This document shows positions 29,515 to 39,072 of a DNA stretch of 64,000 nucleotides, piece by piece (positions within the stretch are counted from its first letter, which is position 1; each line of letters starts with the position of its first letter). The stretch is from Flammeovirgaceae bacterium (GTDB taxonomy: Bacteria > Bacteroidota > Bacteroidia > Cytophagales > Cyclobacteriaceae). The notes beneath the pieces were generated by a model. That model was not told the DNA's origin and made no database searches. It worked only from the letters and a program-made list of their open reading frames with translations. The position numbers and the translations under genes were made by a program. The stretch is from positions 42,142 to 106,141 of the forward strand of contig JADJRT010000015.1 in NCBI GenBank assembly GCA_016712035.1. Reading direction: 5' to 3'.

Positions 29515-29579
29515 CGTTACTAGTTTCTGGTTACTCGATTCTTGACACTTAATTACATAATCTTCCACCAGTATCCAGT
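29515..29579. repeat. Heptad array B
   Basis: In-phase units CGTTACT, AGTTTCT, GGTTACT, CGATTCT, TGACACT (29515-29549), then a spacer and two units of the opposite kind, CACCAGT and ATCCAGT (29566-29579). Two words are shared with array A. It occupies the gap between the subunit-3 gene and Gfo/Idh/MocA copy 2. Confidence 0.65.
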
Positions 29580-30227
29580 TAATCAAACTTAACACTTTCG
29601 GCAAGCGTGCGTTCATCGTATTTCATTCCATATTGATCTAATACGTCTTGAGGTACACCATCCCACTGGTTGGGTTTATTACCTGCATATCCGAGGTCTT
29701 TGATCCCAATTTCACTGGTGAAAAAAACCACAGGCGGTCAGGTCGCGCATTAAGTTAAAGAACGCCACTCCCTGTTGCAATTCTGGTTTCGCTTTTTCCG
29801 GATAAGCGATATTATCGACCATTTCAATTTGTTGTGATGAACTACAACTTGCAAAATCTGCATTGAAACGTTTCAAACAGTGAATATCTAACCACTTCAA
29901 TCCACCTCGCATGGGAGTTTGATGGCGGGGCATGTCTTTCACTATAAATTCAATAAAGTCAGGAACTTTAGCATCCGTTGCCGAGCCCGAGGTTCCATCT
30001 TTTGGGATTATGATATCCGTCAGAATAGAAATGGTTTTCATTTCATGTTCATCAAAGAAAGTTTCGCTTACTAATTTTGCTTCACGAATCAATTCTTCCT
30101 TCGTCCGGTCAATAGTAAAACTTGCCGGAGCTTTTGGTGTTTCCTTTGTTCCTGGTTCGCACGCGATCAGTGCACTCGCTCCCAGTGAACCGACTGCAAG
30201 GGTCTTTAAATATTTTCGTCTATCCAT
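29579..30227 (-). CDS. Gluconate 2-dehydrogenase subunit 3 family lipoprotein (one frameshift)
   Basis: Small partner of GMC-type sugar dehydrogenases, about 215 residues. The N-terminus is a twin-arginine signal ending in a lipobox (DRRKYLKTLAV then ALIACEPG), so a Tat-exported lipoprotein is predicted. The family region includes LTDIIIPKDGTSGSATDAKV. An extra T in the A29721-29727 run (plus strand) ends the frame early; removing it gives CGFFTSEIGIKDLGYAG and the family ending around NQWDGVP. It sits just downstream of its likely partner, the GMC flavoprotein. Confidence 0.88.
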
Positions 30228-30230
30228 AAC

Positions 30231-30323
30231 CTTTAGTCTTTAGTCTTTAGTATTGAGTCTATAGTCCTTAGTTTGAGTCGCAGTCACATTACTATGGACT
30301 ATCGACTATTACTATTGACTCAT
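30231..30323. repeat. Heptad array C, folded as an inverted repeat
   Basis: Left arm: CTTTAGT three times, ATTGAGT, CTATAGT, CCTTAGT (30231-30272), then two 6-mers ending AGT. Right arm: ACTATGG, ACTATCG, ACTATT, ACTATTG. The right arm is the reverse complement of the left type: 30256-30272 against 30291-30307 matches at 15 of 17 positions with an 18-base loop. It fills the gap between the GMC gene and the subunit-3 gene. Confidence 0.75.
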
Positions 30324-32059
30324 ATATTCTGCTTCTTTAATTCATCAATAATAAATTCACTTGCCCGCATCGACAATGCAAGAATTGTCCAGGTTGGATT
30401 TTTATCGGCCTGAGAAACAAACGGACCGCCATCCACCACAAACAAATTTTTACAATCGTGAGCCTGATTGAATTTATTTACGACTGATTTCTTTGGATCA
30501 CTGCCCATTCGGGTAGTACCCACTTCGTGGATAATTCTACCAGGAGCCTCCAGACCATAATCATTCTCAGCGCTGCTTTTTCCCCACGTTACTACACCAC
30601 CCATGGTATCAATAATTTCGGCAAACGTTTCTTTCATATGCTTAGCCTGTTTTACTTCCTGATCGCTCCATTTGTAATGAAAGCGCAACACAGGAATACC
30701 AAACTTATCAACGGTAGTTGGATCAATCTCGCAGTAATTGTCTTCTCGTGCTATGGCTTCGCCTCGGCCCGACATACCGAAGGTTGCTCCATAAAAATAG
30801 CGGTAGTCATCTTTTAATGAGGCACCGTACCCGCCAGCTTCTTTTTGTGTGCCATCACGTCCAGGGTATTTTCCATTGGTTCCTTGCATTCCAAAACCAA
30901 ATCCATAACCCGGCATACCCATGCCCCCATAATATTCTATGTGGTATCCCCTGGCAAAGTCAAGTTTTTTATTGTCGAGCCACCACGGAGTATAAACATG
31001 CATACCACCAACTCCGTCTTCATTATAGCGCTTCCGCCCAATAAGTTTTGGTAAAATTCCACCCATAGAAGCACCGGTGGAGTCATGTAAATATTTCCCA
31101 ACTACTCCGCTCGAATTGCCAAGTCCATTGGGAAATAAACTAGACTTGCTATTGAGTAACAATCGGGCAGACTCACATGCGCTGGCAGCTAACATAACCA
31201 CTTTAGCATTCACCGTGTATTCTTGCATGTCGTCTTTATTGACAAACGAGATTCCGGTCGCTTTTCCTTGTGTGTCTGTAATTACCTCACGTGCCATGGC
31301 GTTGGGTATCACATCTACATTGCCGGTATTTAGTGCAGGTTTAACTAATACTGATGATGAAGAGAAGTCACCATAGACAGTACAACCGCGATTACATTGC
31401 GAGCAATAGAAACAAGCACCGCGATCTTTATTAATTGGTTTTGTTAAAATAGAAAGTCTGGAAGGAATAACCGGTATATTTAGTTTGCCGCCTGCTTCCT
31501 TGATAAACAATTCATGCAACCTTGGTTTTGGTGGGGGTAAGAAAATACTATCAGGGTCGTTGGGTAAATTTTCTTTCGAACCAAAAACCCCAATGAGTTG
31601 ATCTATTTTATCATAGTAAGGTGCCACATCTTCATAGCTGATTGGCCAATCATCGCCTAAGCCATCAATACTTCTGCGTTTAAAATCTTTCGGTCCAAAA
31701 CGAAGGGAGATTCTACCCCAGTGGTTCGTTCTGCCGCCAAGCATGCGGGAGCGAAACCAATCAAACTTCGTTCCATCCTTATGTGTATAAGGTTCACCAT
31801 CCAACTCCCAACCGCCATAGGCAGCATCAAAGTCCCCAAAGTGTCTTAACGGTGTACTGGCACCTCTGCGGGGCGATTCCCACGGCCATTTTAATTGAGT
31901 TACATTTTTTGCAGGATCGTACAAAGGACCTGCTTCAAGCAAAACCACCTTAATACCAGCATTGGCCAACACATAGGCAGCCATGCCACCGCCTGCGCCA
32001 GAGCCGACTATGCAAACATCATAATCCTTCGCGGTCTTCTTTATTTGGAAATCGGGCAT
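30320..32059 (-). CDS. GMC-family FAD-dependent oxidoreductase
   Basis: A flavoprotein of about 579 residues from the ATG at 32059 (MPDFQIKKTAKDYD). FAD binding is shown by VCIVGSGAGGGMAAYVLANAG, and the C-terminal FAD/active-site block by NLFVVDGGPFVSQADKNPT. A Cys cluster (CFYCSQCNRGC) near residue 210 is typical of the glucoside-3-dehydrogenase-like branch. There is no signal peptide; it probably crosses the membrane with the Tat-exported subunit 3 encoded next. Likely role: oxidise a sugar or glycoside hydroxyl and pass electrons to the respiratory chain. Confidence 0.9.
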   Translation of the reverse strand: MPDFQIKKTAKDYDVCIVGSGAGGGMAAYVLANAGIKVVLLEAGPLYDPAKNVTQLKWPWESPRRGASTPLRHFGDFDAAYGGWELDGEPYTHKDGTKFDWFRSRMLGGRTNHWGRISLRFGPKDFKRRSIDGLGDDWPISYEDVAPYYDKIDQLIGVFGSKENLPNDPDSIFLPPPKPRLHELFIKEAGGKLNIPVIPSRLSILTKPINKDRGACFYCSQCNRGCTVYGDFSSSSVLVKPALNTGNVDVIPNAMAREVITDTQGKATGISFVNKDDMQEYTVNAKVVMLAASACESARLLLNSKSSLFPNGLGNSSGVVGKYLHDSTGASMGGILPKLIGRKRYNEDGVGGMHVYTPWWLDNKKLDFARGYHIEYYGGMGMPGYGFGFGMQGTNGKYPGRDGTQKEAGGYGASLKDDYRYFYGATFGMSGRGEAIAREDNYCEIDPTTVDKFGIPVLRFHYKWSDQEVKQAKHMKETFAEIIDTMGGVVTWGKSSAENDYGLEAPGRIIHEVGTTRMGSDPKKSVVNKFNQAHDCKNLFVVDGGPFVSQADKNPTWTILALSMRASEFIIDELKKQNI

Positions 32060-32147
32060 GCTACTTTCAGTTAAGAAAGTAAGATGCTTTAAAGCAATCA
32101 AAATTCAAAGCCAACTTTTGCAATTGGTAAATTAAAGCTTCGAAAAC

Positions 32148-32384
32148 CTATTTTGGTCTGTCTGATTTTTTTGGAATGGGGTCATAGCCGCTCGTTCCCC
32201 ACGGATGGCATCGGGCAATTCTTTTAATCCCCAACCAGGTTCCCTTTAAAATACCCCATTCCTCAATTGCTTCAATAGAGTATTGCGAACAACTAGGCGC
32301 ATGGCGACAGTGGGCACCTAATAAAGGCGATAAAGTGGCCTGATAGATTTTTATTGGAAGGATAAGGATTTTCTTGAGAATCAT
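32148..32384 (-). CDS. yidD: Membrane protein insertion efficiency factor YidD
   Basis: A 78-residue protein with the family core PIKIYQATLSPLLGAHCRHAPSCSQYSIEAI, including the conserved Cys pair, and the ending RCHPWGTSGYDPIP. It assists YidC-dependent insertion of membrane proteins at the inner membrane. It stands alone here rather than in the rnpA-yidD-yidC cluster common in other phyla. No promoter box is evident. Confidence 0.95.
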   Translation of the reverse strand: MILKKILILPIKIYQATLSPLLGAHCRHAPSCSQYSIEAIEEWGILKGTWLGIKRIARCHPWGTSGYDPIPKKSDRPK

Positions 32385-32482
32385 GAGCGAGCAATCTCCG
32401 ATTTAACTGCCTGCCTGCCAAGAAAGTTCACGGTAATTATTTAATATTGAATAGGAGACTGCAAATCTTAAAATTTATCAAG

Positions 32483-34010
32483 ATGAAAACTTTCTTAACA
32501 CTACTAATCGTTGGTTTTTCACTTCAGGTTAACGCTCAAACTCCAATTGGCATTTTCGAAAATCATATAGATGTTGGGAAACCCAAGAAGCAAGGCAGCA
32601 CAAGTTATGATTCCGAAAAACAGGAATATCGCCTTAAAGGAAGTGGCTACAACATTTGGTTTGGCCGCGATGAATTTCATTATACCTATAAAAAAATAAA
32701 TGGTGACTTTATAGCAACAGCAAACTTTGAGTTTGTTGGCGTTGGAAGCCGACCCGCACAGAAAAATAGGTTGGATGGTAAGAGGTTCAACCGATGATGA
32801 TGCTCCACACATTATTGCAAATGTTCATGGCGATGGACTTACCACTCTCCAATGGCGTGAGTTAAAAGGGGCTCATATGCGCGACCCCGAAGATGAGATC
32901 CGTGATACAAAGAAGGGTGTTCAGGTTATACAAGTGGAACGTACCGGGCCTGAGTATATCATGCGAGTGGCACAGGTCGGTGAACCCCTGCAGGAAGTTG
33001 GTCGATATGCGCTTAAAGCTTTACCGGATAATGTTTTAATTGGATTATTTATTTCGGCACACAACGAAGAAGTAGTGGAGGAAGCTATTGTCTGGAATGT
33101 GCGCATTGATAAACCGGTGCCTGATGGCTACAATCCTAATCAGTCAGGATTTGTTGGATGCAGACTAGAAGTTTTGAATGTATTTGATGGAAAGAGAAAA
33201 GTTATTCATGAAGCTGCAGGCCGGTTTGAAGCGCCCAATTGGATGCCTGATGGAAAGAAATTATTGTTTAATCAGGATGGCTCGTTGTTTACTATTCCTG
33301 TAGAAGGCGGTAAAACTGAAAAACTTAATACGGGCATTGCTGATAGAAATAATAACGATCATGTGATTTCCTTTGATGGTAAAATGCTCGCCATTAGTCA
33401 CCATCGCGATGGTTTGCCTGGCGGTGGTTCTACGGTATATACGTTACCCTTGGCGGGAGGTATACTGAAGTTAATAACGGAGAAGACTCCTTCTTATTTA
33501 CATGGTTGGTCAGCCGATGGCAAAGATTTAGTTTTTGTAGGTCAGCGGGATGGCAAGCATTATGATATCTATAAAATCAGCGCTAAGGGTGGTGATGAAA
33601 TTAAACTTACTTCTAACAGCGGTTATCATGTAGATGGGTGTGAGTATTCGCCAGACGGAAAATATATTTATTACAATTCAAGTCAAAGCGGTACCATGCA
33701 ACTTTGGCGCATGAAGCCTGATGGAGCAAGCCAGGAGCAAATCACATTTGATGAACTCAACGATTGGTTCCCGCATATCTCACCCGATGGAAAATGGATT
33801 GCTTTTATTTCGTTTCCCACGACTGTTGCGCCTAATGATCATCCTTCTTATAAGCGCGTTATATTGAGATTGATGCCAGCGGCCGGTGGACCACCTAAAG
33901 TGATTGCCTATCTCTATGGAGGTCAGGGTACAATCAATGTTCCTTCCTGGTCGCCCGACAGTAAACAAATAGCTTTTGTAAGCAATTCTGAAAGGCCGAC
34001 AAAGGAATAA
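32483..34010 (+). CDS. Exported PD40 beta-propeller protein (one frameshift)
   Basis: About 508 residues. Signal peptide from the ATG at 32483 (MKTFLTLLIVGFSLQVNAQ), an N-terminal concanavalin-like domain resembling DUF1349 (IGWMVRGSTDDDAPHI), then TolB-like WD40/PD40 repeats such as YSPDGKYIYYNS, ISPDGKWIAFIS and WSPDSKQIAFVS. One extra base near 32746 splits the frame between VGVG and ADPHRK. Such propellers bind glycans or proteins outside the cytosol. It is convergent with the symporter at 34044. Confidence 0.8.
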
Positions 34011-34043
34011 TTAATTTTGCCTGTGCAAATAGCGCGTGTGTAC

Positions 34044-35509
34044 TCAATCAAAGAATGGCTTCCACTTTTCTTCGGGCGAGGGCTTTGTTAATAAACTCAC
34101 CACGATCAATAGAGGGAGGCAACCAAAGAGGGTATTGCAATGTAATCTGTATCAACCGGAAAAATGCCAATCGAAACATTAGCAACTTCCATAGCCTTAT
34201 TGAGTACTGGAACAGTCATTCCCGCAAGGATAGAAGCCACACCCCCGGCAGCGGTAACGCGCTTCCAGAAAAAGCTAGCTAGCAAGACCGGAGCAAGGGA
34301 AGCTCCAATCATCGTATAAGAAATAAAGGCCATCTCCAATACGGTTTCAAATTGCGTTACCAAGGCGTAGGCAAGGAAACCCAGTATTACAATACTTATT
34401 TGCTGAACGCGAATTATTTTTTTAGAATCCGCGGATTTGAGAAAATAAGGTTTGAGGATGTCGTTACTTAAGTTGGTAGAAGTAACCATCAAAAAAGTAT
34501 TTCCCGTTGAAAGTATAATGGCAACACCCGCGGCAAAAAGCATAGAGCCTACCAACGTTGGAACTTGTTCAAAGCCAATTCTGAGAATAATCTCCTCCGA
34601 CATAGCCCGGTTGATCGAACCATCTTCCAAAAAGAATCTTGGATCGCTTGAATAAATGGCAAAGCCTACTACGGCAATGGCACACATTACAAATTCAATA
34701 AACACTACCCCTGCCAACATTCCGATTACGGCTTTTTTGGCTGAGGCTGAATCTTTTGCGGACGCAAATTTTTGATAGATACTACTCTCACTCATCAACA
34801 ATAAAAACGTGGGCAGTATAACGCCTAGAATCCACCAGGCATCGTGTCCTTCAAACAGAGATAGATATTCAGGTTTTGTGTTTTCAATTGTGGTGATGAC
34901 GGCATCGTAGCCACCATGCGCAGAAATGGCGAACGGTAGTGTGAGCGCCATTGCAATTAACATAACAATGCCATTAAAAATATCAATGGACACAATGGAA
35001 ACCATTCCTGCTAAAGCAGTAAATGCAATCACCACCACGCACGTAATCAAGGCTCCGGTTTCTAAGCTGATAGCACCATTTGAAAGAATAGAAATAAAAC
35101 GACCGCCACCTTTAAACTGATACCCGGCAATAACCAGGTACGCTACAATGATGGTAATGGTTCCGAGTATTCTGGCTGCATGGTTATAACGTTGCTCTAA
35201 TAAATCGGTGAGTGTAATCTTTGAGATTTTCCTAACCCGCTCGGCAACAAAGTAAATTACTATAATGCCAACCCAGGCACCTGCCGAGAACCAGAGCTCA
35301 CCAAATCCGGAACGAAAGCTTAGCCCAGCCGTGCCAAATAAACTCCCCGAACCAATCCAGGTACAAACTAATGTGCCTACCAATAGATACACCGGCACGC
35401 CTCTACCCGCCACGGTAAAATCTTCTTCATTCTTTACTGACCTGCTCTTATAGATGATTATACCAATCATTAAGGACAGGTAGACAATGCTTACAATAGA
35501 ATAAATCAT
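34044..35509 (-). CDS. Sodium:solute symporter, SSS family (one frameshift)
   Basis: About 488 residues with 13 or so membrane segments. The start (MIYSIVSIVYLSLMIGIIIY) and the early FTVAGRGVPVYLL stretch are typical of SSS carriers, as is ILSTGNTFLMVTSTNLSNDI in the C-terminal third. A lost base near 34111 stops the frame after VASL; restoring it continues LLIVVSLLTKPSPEEKW to a stop at 34044. The transported substrate is unknown; the neighbouring sugar-oxidation locus suggests but does not prove a sugar or sugar acid. Confidence 0.88.
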
Positions 35510-35597
35510 ATTATTGTGATTACAGGTGCGCTAAAAGTAAGTAAATTTTTATAAGTTACTTCCTGGAATGTACCCCACACGAACCTAAACTTGCTTT

Positions 35598-37646
35598 ATG
35601 AGCTCTTCTAACTTCAAACCATATATCGCTCCGGAACAAAATATAGCGGAGTTCACCGTTAAGTCTGTGGTCTTCGGGGCATTGTTTGGAATCATCTTTG
35701 GATGCTCAACAGTGTACCTCGCACTCAAGGCGGGATTAACTGTTTCGGCCTCTATACCCATCGCTGTAATTGCTATTACACTTGGCAGAAAATTTCTAAA
35801 GACTACCATTCTTGAAAACAACATTATTCAAACTACAGGATCTGCGGGTGAGTCCATTGCAGCCGGGGTGGTTTTTACCTTACCGGGATTTTTATTTTTA
35901 TCGACAGGTGAAGATGGAAAAAGTGTAGGCGAAGGTTATTTTAATTATCTCACCATATTAATTTTGGCGGCTTTTGGCGGGATGCTCGGAACATTAATGA
36001 TGATTCCGTTAAGGAGATCTTTGATCGTGAAAGAGCATGGAAGTCTTCCGTATCCGGAAGGAACAGCTTGCGCTTCGGTACTTCAAGCCGGAGAAAAAGG
36101 TGGTGTGTTTGCCCGCACTGCATTTTTTGGAATGGGTTTCGCGATGGCGTATGCCATTTTACAAAAAGTATTTCATGTGATTTCTGAAGCCCCGGCCTTC
36201 ATGACCAGTCAACTAAATAAATTCTGGCCTTCGGCTACCATTAATGGAGAGATCACACCTGAGTACATGGGTGTTGGTTATATTATCGGTCCTAAGATTG
36301 GTGGGGTGTTAGTGGCAGGCTCTGTGCTTGCCTGGTGGGCTATGATTCCTTTGCTTTCAACACTGGTTGATCCGGTATTGATTGCAACGCAATTAGTAAA
36401 GCTTGGCTATTTAGCGGATGTAAATGTTGCCGGAGGAAAAGGTGGTTGGGACCCGGCTTTAAAAACTTTTGCAAATCCTTCGTCAGCAATTTATTTCGCG
36501 TATATCCGACAAATAGGAGCAGGCGCGGTGGCGGCTGGTGGTTTTATTACTTTAATGAAAACGTTGCCGACTATCATCAGTTCATTTAAAGATAGTTTAG
36601 CATCACTGAAGGAGAAGAGCGAAGCCGGCATCGCAAGAACCGATCGCGACTTATCTTTTAAGGTGGTGATTATTGGGAGTATAATTTTAGTTGCCTTAAT
36701 GACCGTGCTACCCGGAATTCCCGGAGACGGTTTTATTCAAAAACTTTTGATTGGCATCTTGATCATCATCTTCGGATTTTTCTTTGTGACAGTAGCCAGC
36801 CGCATTGTTGGGTTGGTTGGTTCCAGTAATAGTCCGATCTCGGGGATGACGATTGCTACATTAATGGGCACGTGTTTGATTTTTACAGCCGTGGGTTGGA
36901 GTGGTATGCTGTATGAACCTTTGGCTTTAGTAGTAGGAGGTATGATTTGTATTGCTGCGGCTAATGCAGGCGCTACTTCGCAGGATTTAAAGACCGGGTA
37001 CATAGTTGGTGCAACACCGCGCTATCAGCAGTTGGCTTTATTTATCGGAGCCATTGTTTCATCGATAGCTATTGGTCTTGTTGTAAAAGTATTAGACACA
37101 CCAACACCGGATATGATTGCCCAGGGAATTACGCATGCGATTGGAAGTGAACGCTATTCAGCACCGCAGGCAACATTAATGGCCACGTTGGCAAAGGGTA
37201 TTCTATCCTACAATTTAGATTGGCAATTTGTGATGGTAGGAGTTTTCATTGCCGTAATGATTGAATTGTGCGGTATCAAAGCGTTGGCATTTGCGATCGG
37301 ACTTTATCTTCCGTTATCGACTACACTTCCCATATTTATTGGTGGTGCCATTAAAGGGGTTATCGATTGGCAGGCTGAGAAAAAGGGTGAAGCCAAGCAA
37401 GATGATGAGTTAGGTCGTGGCAGTTTGTTTGCCACGGGTTTGATTGCCGGAGGCGCATTGGCAGGAGTTATTGTGGCGTTACTTTCAGTTGACAGTGATA
37501 TTTTTGATTTCTTAAAAAAGGTAAGTGCTGAGCATTTTATCAGTGATCTAATTGGTACAAACGGCTATAATTTGTTAGGGGTGATTTGCTTTGTGGTGAT
37601 GGGCACAATCCTTTATAGAATTGGAAGCAAGAAGGAGGAGAGCTAG
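35598..37646 (+). CDS. OPT-family oligopeptide transporter
   Basis: A 682-residue polytopic membrane protein with about 15 membrane segments. The family signatures TVYLALKAGLTVSASIP, GSLPYPEGTACASVL and SSNSPISGMTI are all present. Bacterial OPT proteins import oligopeptides or metal-peptide complexes driven by protons. It is transcribed divergently from the SSS symporter across an 88-base gap. The frame is intact. Confidence 0.93.
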   Translation: MSSSNFKPYIAPEQNIAEFTVKSVVFGALFGIIFGCSTVYLALKAGLTVSASIPIAVIAITLGRKFLKTTILENNIIQTTGSAGESIAAGVVFTLPGFLFLSTGEDGKSVGEGYFNYLTILILAAFGGMLGTLMMIPLRRSLIVKEHGSLPYPEGTACASVLQAGEKGGVFARTAFFGMGFAMAYAILQKVFHVISEAPAFMTSQLNKFWPSATINGEITPEYMGVGYIIGPKIGGVLVAGSVLAWWAMIPLLSTLVDPVLIATQLVKLGYLADVNVAGGKGGWDPALKTFANPSSAIYFAYIRQIGAGAVAAGGFITLMKTLPTIISSFKDSLASLKEKSEAGIARTDRDLSFKVVIIGSIILVALMTVLPGIPGDGFIQKLLIGILIIIFGFFFVTVASRIVGLVGSSNSPISGMTIATLMGTCLIFTAVGWSGMLYEPLALVVGGMICIAAANAGATSQDLKTGYIVGATPRYQQLALFIGAIVSSIAIGLVVKVLDTPTPDMIAQGITHAIGSERYSAPQATLMATLAKGILSYNLDWQFVMVGVFIAVMIELCGIKALAFAIGLYLPLSTTLPIFIGGAIKGVIDWQAEKKGEAKQDDELGRGSLFATGLIAGGALAGVIVALLSVDSDIFDFLKKVSAEHFISDLIGTNGYNLLGVICFVVMGTILYRIGSKKEES

Positions 37647-37681
37647 TGGCTCCAGACAAGTCAAATTTTGCGAAGATGGGT

Positions 37682-38050
37682 TTATCCAAATTTTAATTGG
37701 GTCGTTTTAACATAGGAAGATAGGTATTCATCGATCTCAGTATAGAAAGGCTCATTGGTCAAATGTGTTACAGATCGGTTAAGCACTAGTTGAACGATGG
37801 AGTTGTAAGTATCTAAATCGGCATTTGATTTCTTTAGATCAATTAACCGATCCTTAACCAGTTCTAACATTTTCTTATCCGCTTTCACATTAAACTTATA
37901 ATCCAGGTAGGTAGGCAAATCACCCATCAATCGATTAATGATCAGTTCGCGATGTGCTTTTAAAATTTCTTTCAATTGAACCAATAACACTTCCGGGTTT
38001 GTATCAATCAGAGATTTGGTACCCAACAGGGCAGATTTGATGGTCTTCAT
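37682..38050 (-). CDS. Small helical protein, tandem paralog 1
   Basis: A 122-residue protein without signal or membrane segments, predicted mostly helical. I do not recognise the family. It is clearly related to the gene immediately upstream: HRELIINRLMGDLPTYLDYK here against HRDLLINRVLRDIPYFLAFK there, and similar spacing throughout, including a C-terminal FYTEIDEYL against FFKEIDQLL. Eleven bases separate the two, so they are probably cotranscribed. Confidence 0.6.
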   Translation of the reverse strand: MKTIKSALLGTKSLIDTNPEVLLVQLKEILKAHRELIINRLMGDLPTYLDYKFNVKADKKMLELVKDRLIDLKKSNADLDTYNSIVQLVLNRSVTHLTNEPFYTEIDEYLSSYVKTTQLKFG

Positions 38051-38061
38051 GTGGTTAGTTT

Positions 38062-38400
38062 TTATCCTAATAAAAGTTGATCGATCTCTTTAAAGAAATC
38101 CTGGTTGTTCAGTTTCACCATCGCTTTTCTTTTGATCTGCTCTACGATAGAAGCATAGTTAGATAGATCAACATCCCGCTTTTGCAAATCAAGCAACTTT
38201 GATTTCACTTGGGCCAGTTCCGATTCATTGGCGTGGGCATTATACTTAAAGGCCAGAAAGTATGGGATGTCCCTAAGAACCCGGTTTATAAGTAAATCCC
38301 GGTGCTGATTCAATGCCTGCTTTACCTGAAACAATCGGACCTGCTTATTGCGAGCTGTGATAACCCGCTTTCCCATTAATGGGGATTCAATGATTTTCAT
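38062..38400 (-). CDS. Small helical protein, tandem paralog 2
   Basis: About 112 residues from the ATG at 38400 (MKIIESPLMGKRVITARNKQ), chosen because a TATATTTG promoter box predicts a start site near 38412 and because the paralog aligns from there. It is soluble, charged and helical, and paralogous to the next gene. Two ACTAAN5-type palindromes lie just upstream of the promoter and suggest specific control. Function unknown. A dimeric or DNA- or RNA-associated protein would fit but is speculation. Confidence 0.6.
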   Translation of the reverse strand: MKIIESPLMGKRVITARNKQVRLFQVKQALNQHRDLLINRVLRDIPYFLAFKYNAHANESELAQVKSKLLDLQKRDVDLSNYASIVEQIKRKAMVKLNNQDFFKEIDQLLLG

Positions 38401-38418
38401 GACGTTAGTATTATGTAT

Positions 38419-38426
38419 CAAATATA
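38419..38426 (-). promoter_or_regulatory. Bacteroidota -7 box for the small paralog pair
   Basis: Minus-strand TATATTTG, an exact TAnnTTTG match, predicting a start site near 38412 and a 12-base leader. Confidence 0.5.
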
Positions 38427-38432
38427 CAAAAT

Positions 38433-38470
38433 ACTAATATAATTAGTAATTAAATACTAAATAAATTAGT
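38433..38470. promoter_or_regulatory. Two palindromic operator-like sites
   Basis: ACTAATATAATTAGT at 38433-38447 is a perfect palindrome around a 3-base centre, and ACTAAATAAATTAGT at 38456-38470 is nearly so. The centres are 23 bp apart, about two helical turns, and lie directly upstream of the -7 box of the paralog pair. The sites look like binding sites of a dimeric regulator. Confidence 0.5.
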
Positions 38471-38554
38471 CTATCGTAATTCGTTAAGATCTTAATTATC
38501 AGGCCTTTTAGAAAAAAATTGACAAAAGATTAGGGTTAGACCAGAAATAAAAAA

Positions 38555-38568
38555 GAGCCCGAAGGCTC
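38555..38568 (-). terminator. Rho-independent terminator after the bacilliredoxin gene
   Basis: GAGCC / GGCTC stem with a CGAA loop (TTCG on the transcribed strand), followed on the minus strand by TTTTTTATTT. It is 27 bases past the stop at 38595 and closes the suf-region transcript. Confidence 0.85.
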
Positions 38569-38594
38569 CTAAAATTGAATACTTTAAATAGTGA

Positions 38595-39010
38595 CTAACA
38601 GAATTCATCAAATACTTCTACCAGGTGCTCCCCAATCATTTGGGCGTTGCGACCTTCAATATGGCGGCGCTCTACAAAATGAACTAGCTCGCCATCTTTA
38701 AATAGTGCGATAGCAGGGGATGAGGGCGGATAAGGCAAGGTGTACTCACGAGCTTTAGCCACAGCTTCTTTGTCTACTCCTGCAAATACGGTAGTAAGTT
38801 GAGCTGGTTTTTTGTGCTATTTTGAAGTGCCCATTTGATTCCGGGCCGGGCAGCACCAGCGGCACAGCCACAAACAGAATTAATAACCAACAAGGTAGTT
38901 CCTTTCTGGTCTTTCAATTCCTTATCTACATCTGCTGAGCTTTTTAACTCGCGGAAGCCCGCTACGGTCAAATCCTGGCGCATGGGGGCAACTAAAGGTT
39001 CTGGATACAT
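38595..39010 (-). CDS. BrxA/BrxB-family bacilliredoxin (one frameshift)
   Basis: A thioredoxin-fold protein of the YphP/BrxA family, about 138 residues, with the CGC redox motif in NSVCGCAAGAARPG. A lost A (T38808-38813 on plus) breaks the frame; restoring it gives NSTKKPAQLTTVFAGVDKEAV and the C-terminal PPSSPAIALFKDGELVHFVE. Family members reduce bacillithiol mixed disulfides or act as disulfide isomerases. It lies 62 bases after sufT and ends at a strong terminator, so it is probably the last gene of the SUF transcript. Confidence 0.9.
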
Positions 39011-39072
39011 ATTATTTTATAAATTTTGAATTTTCTATTTACGAGGTACGAATTATAAGATTTTAAACAAAG

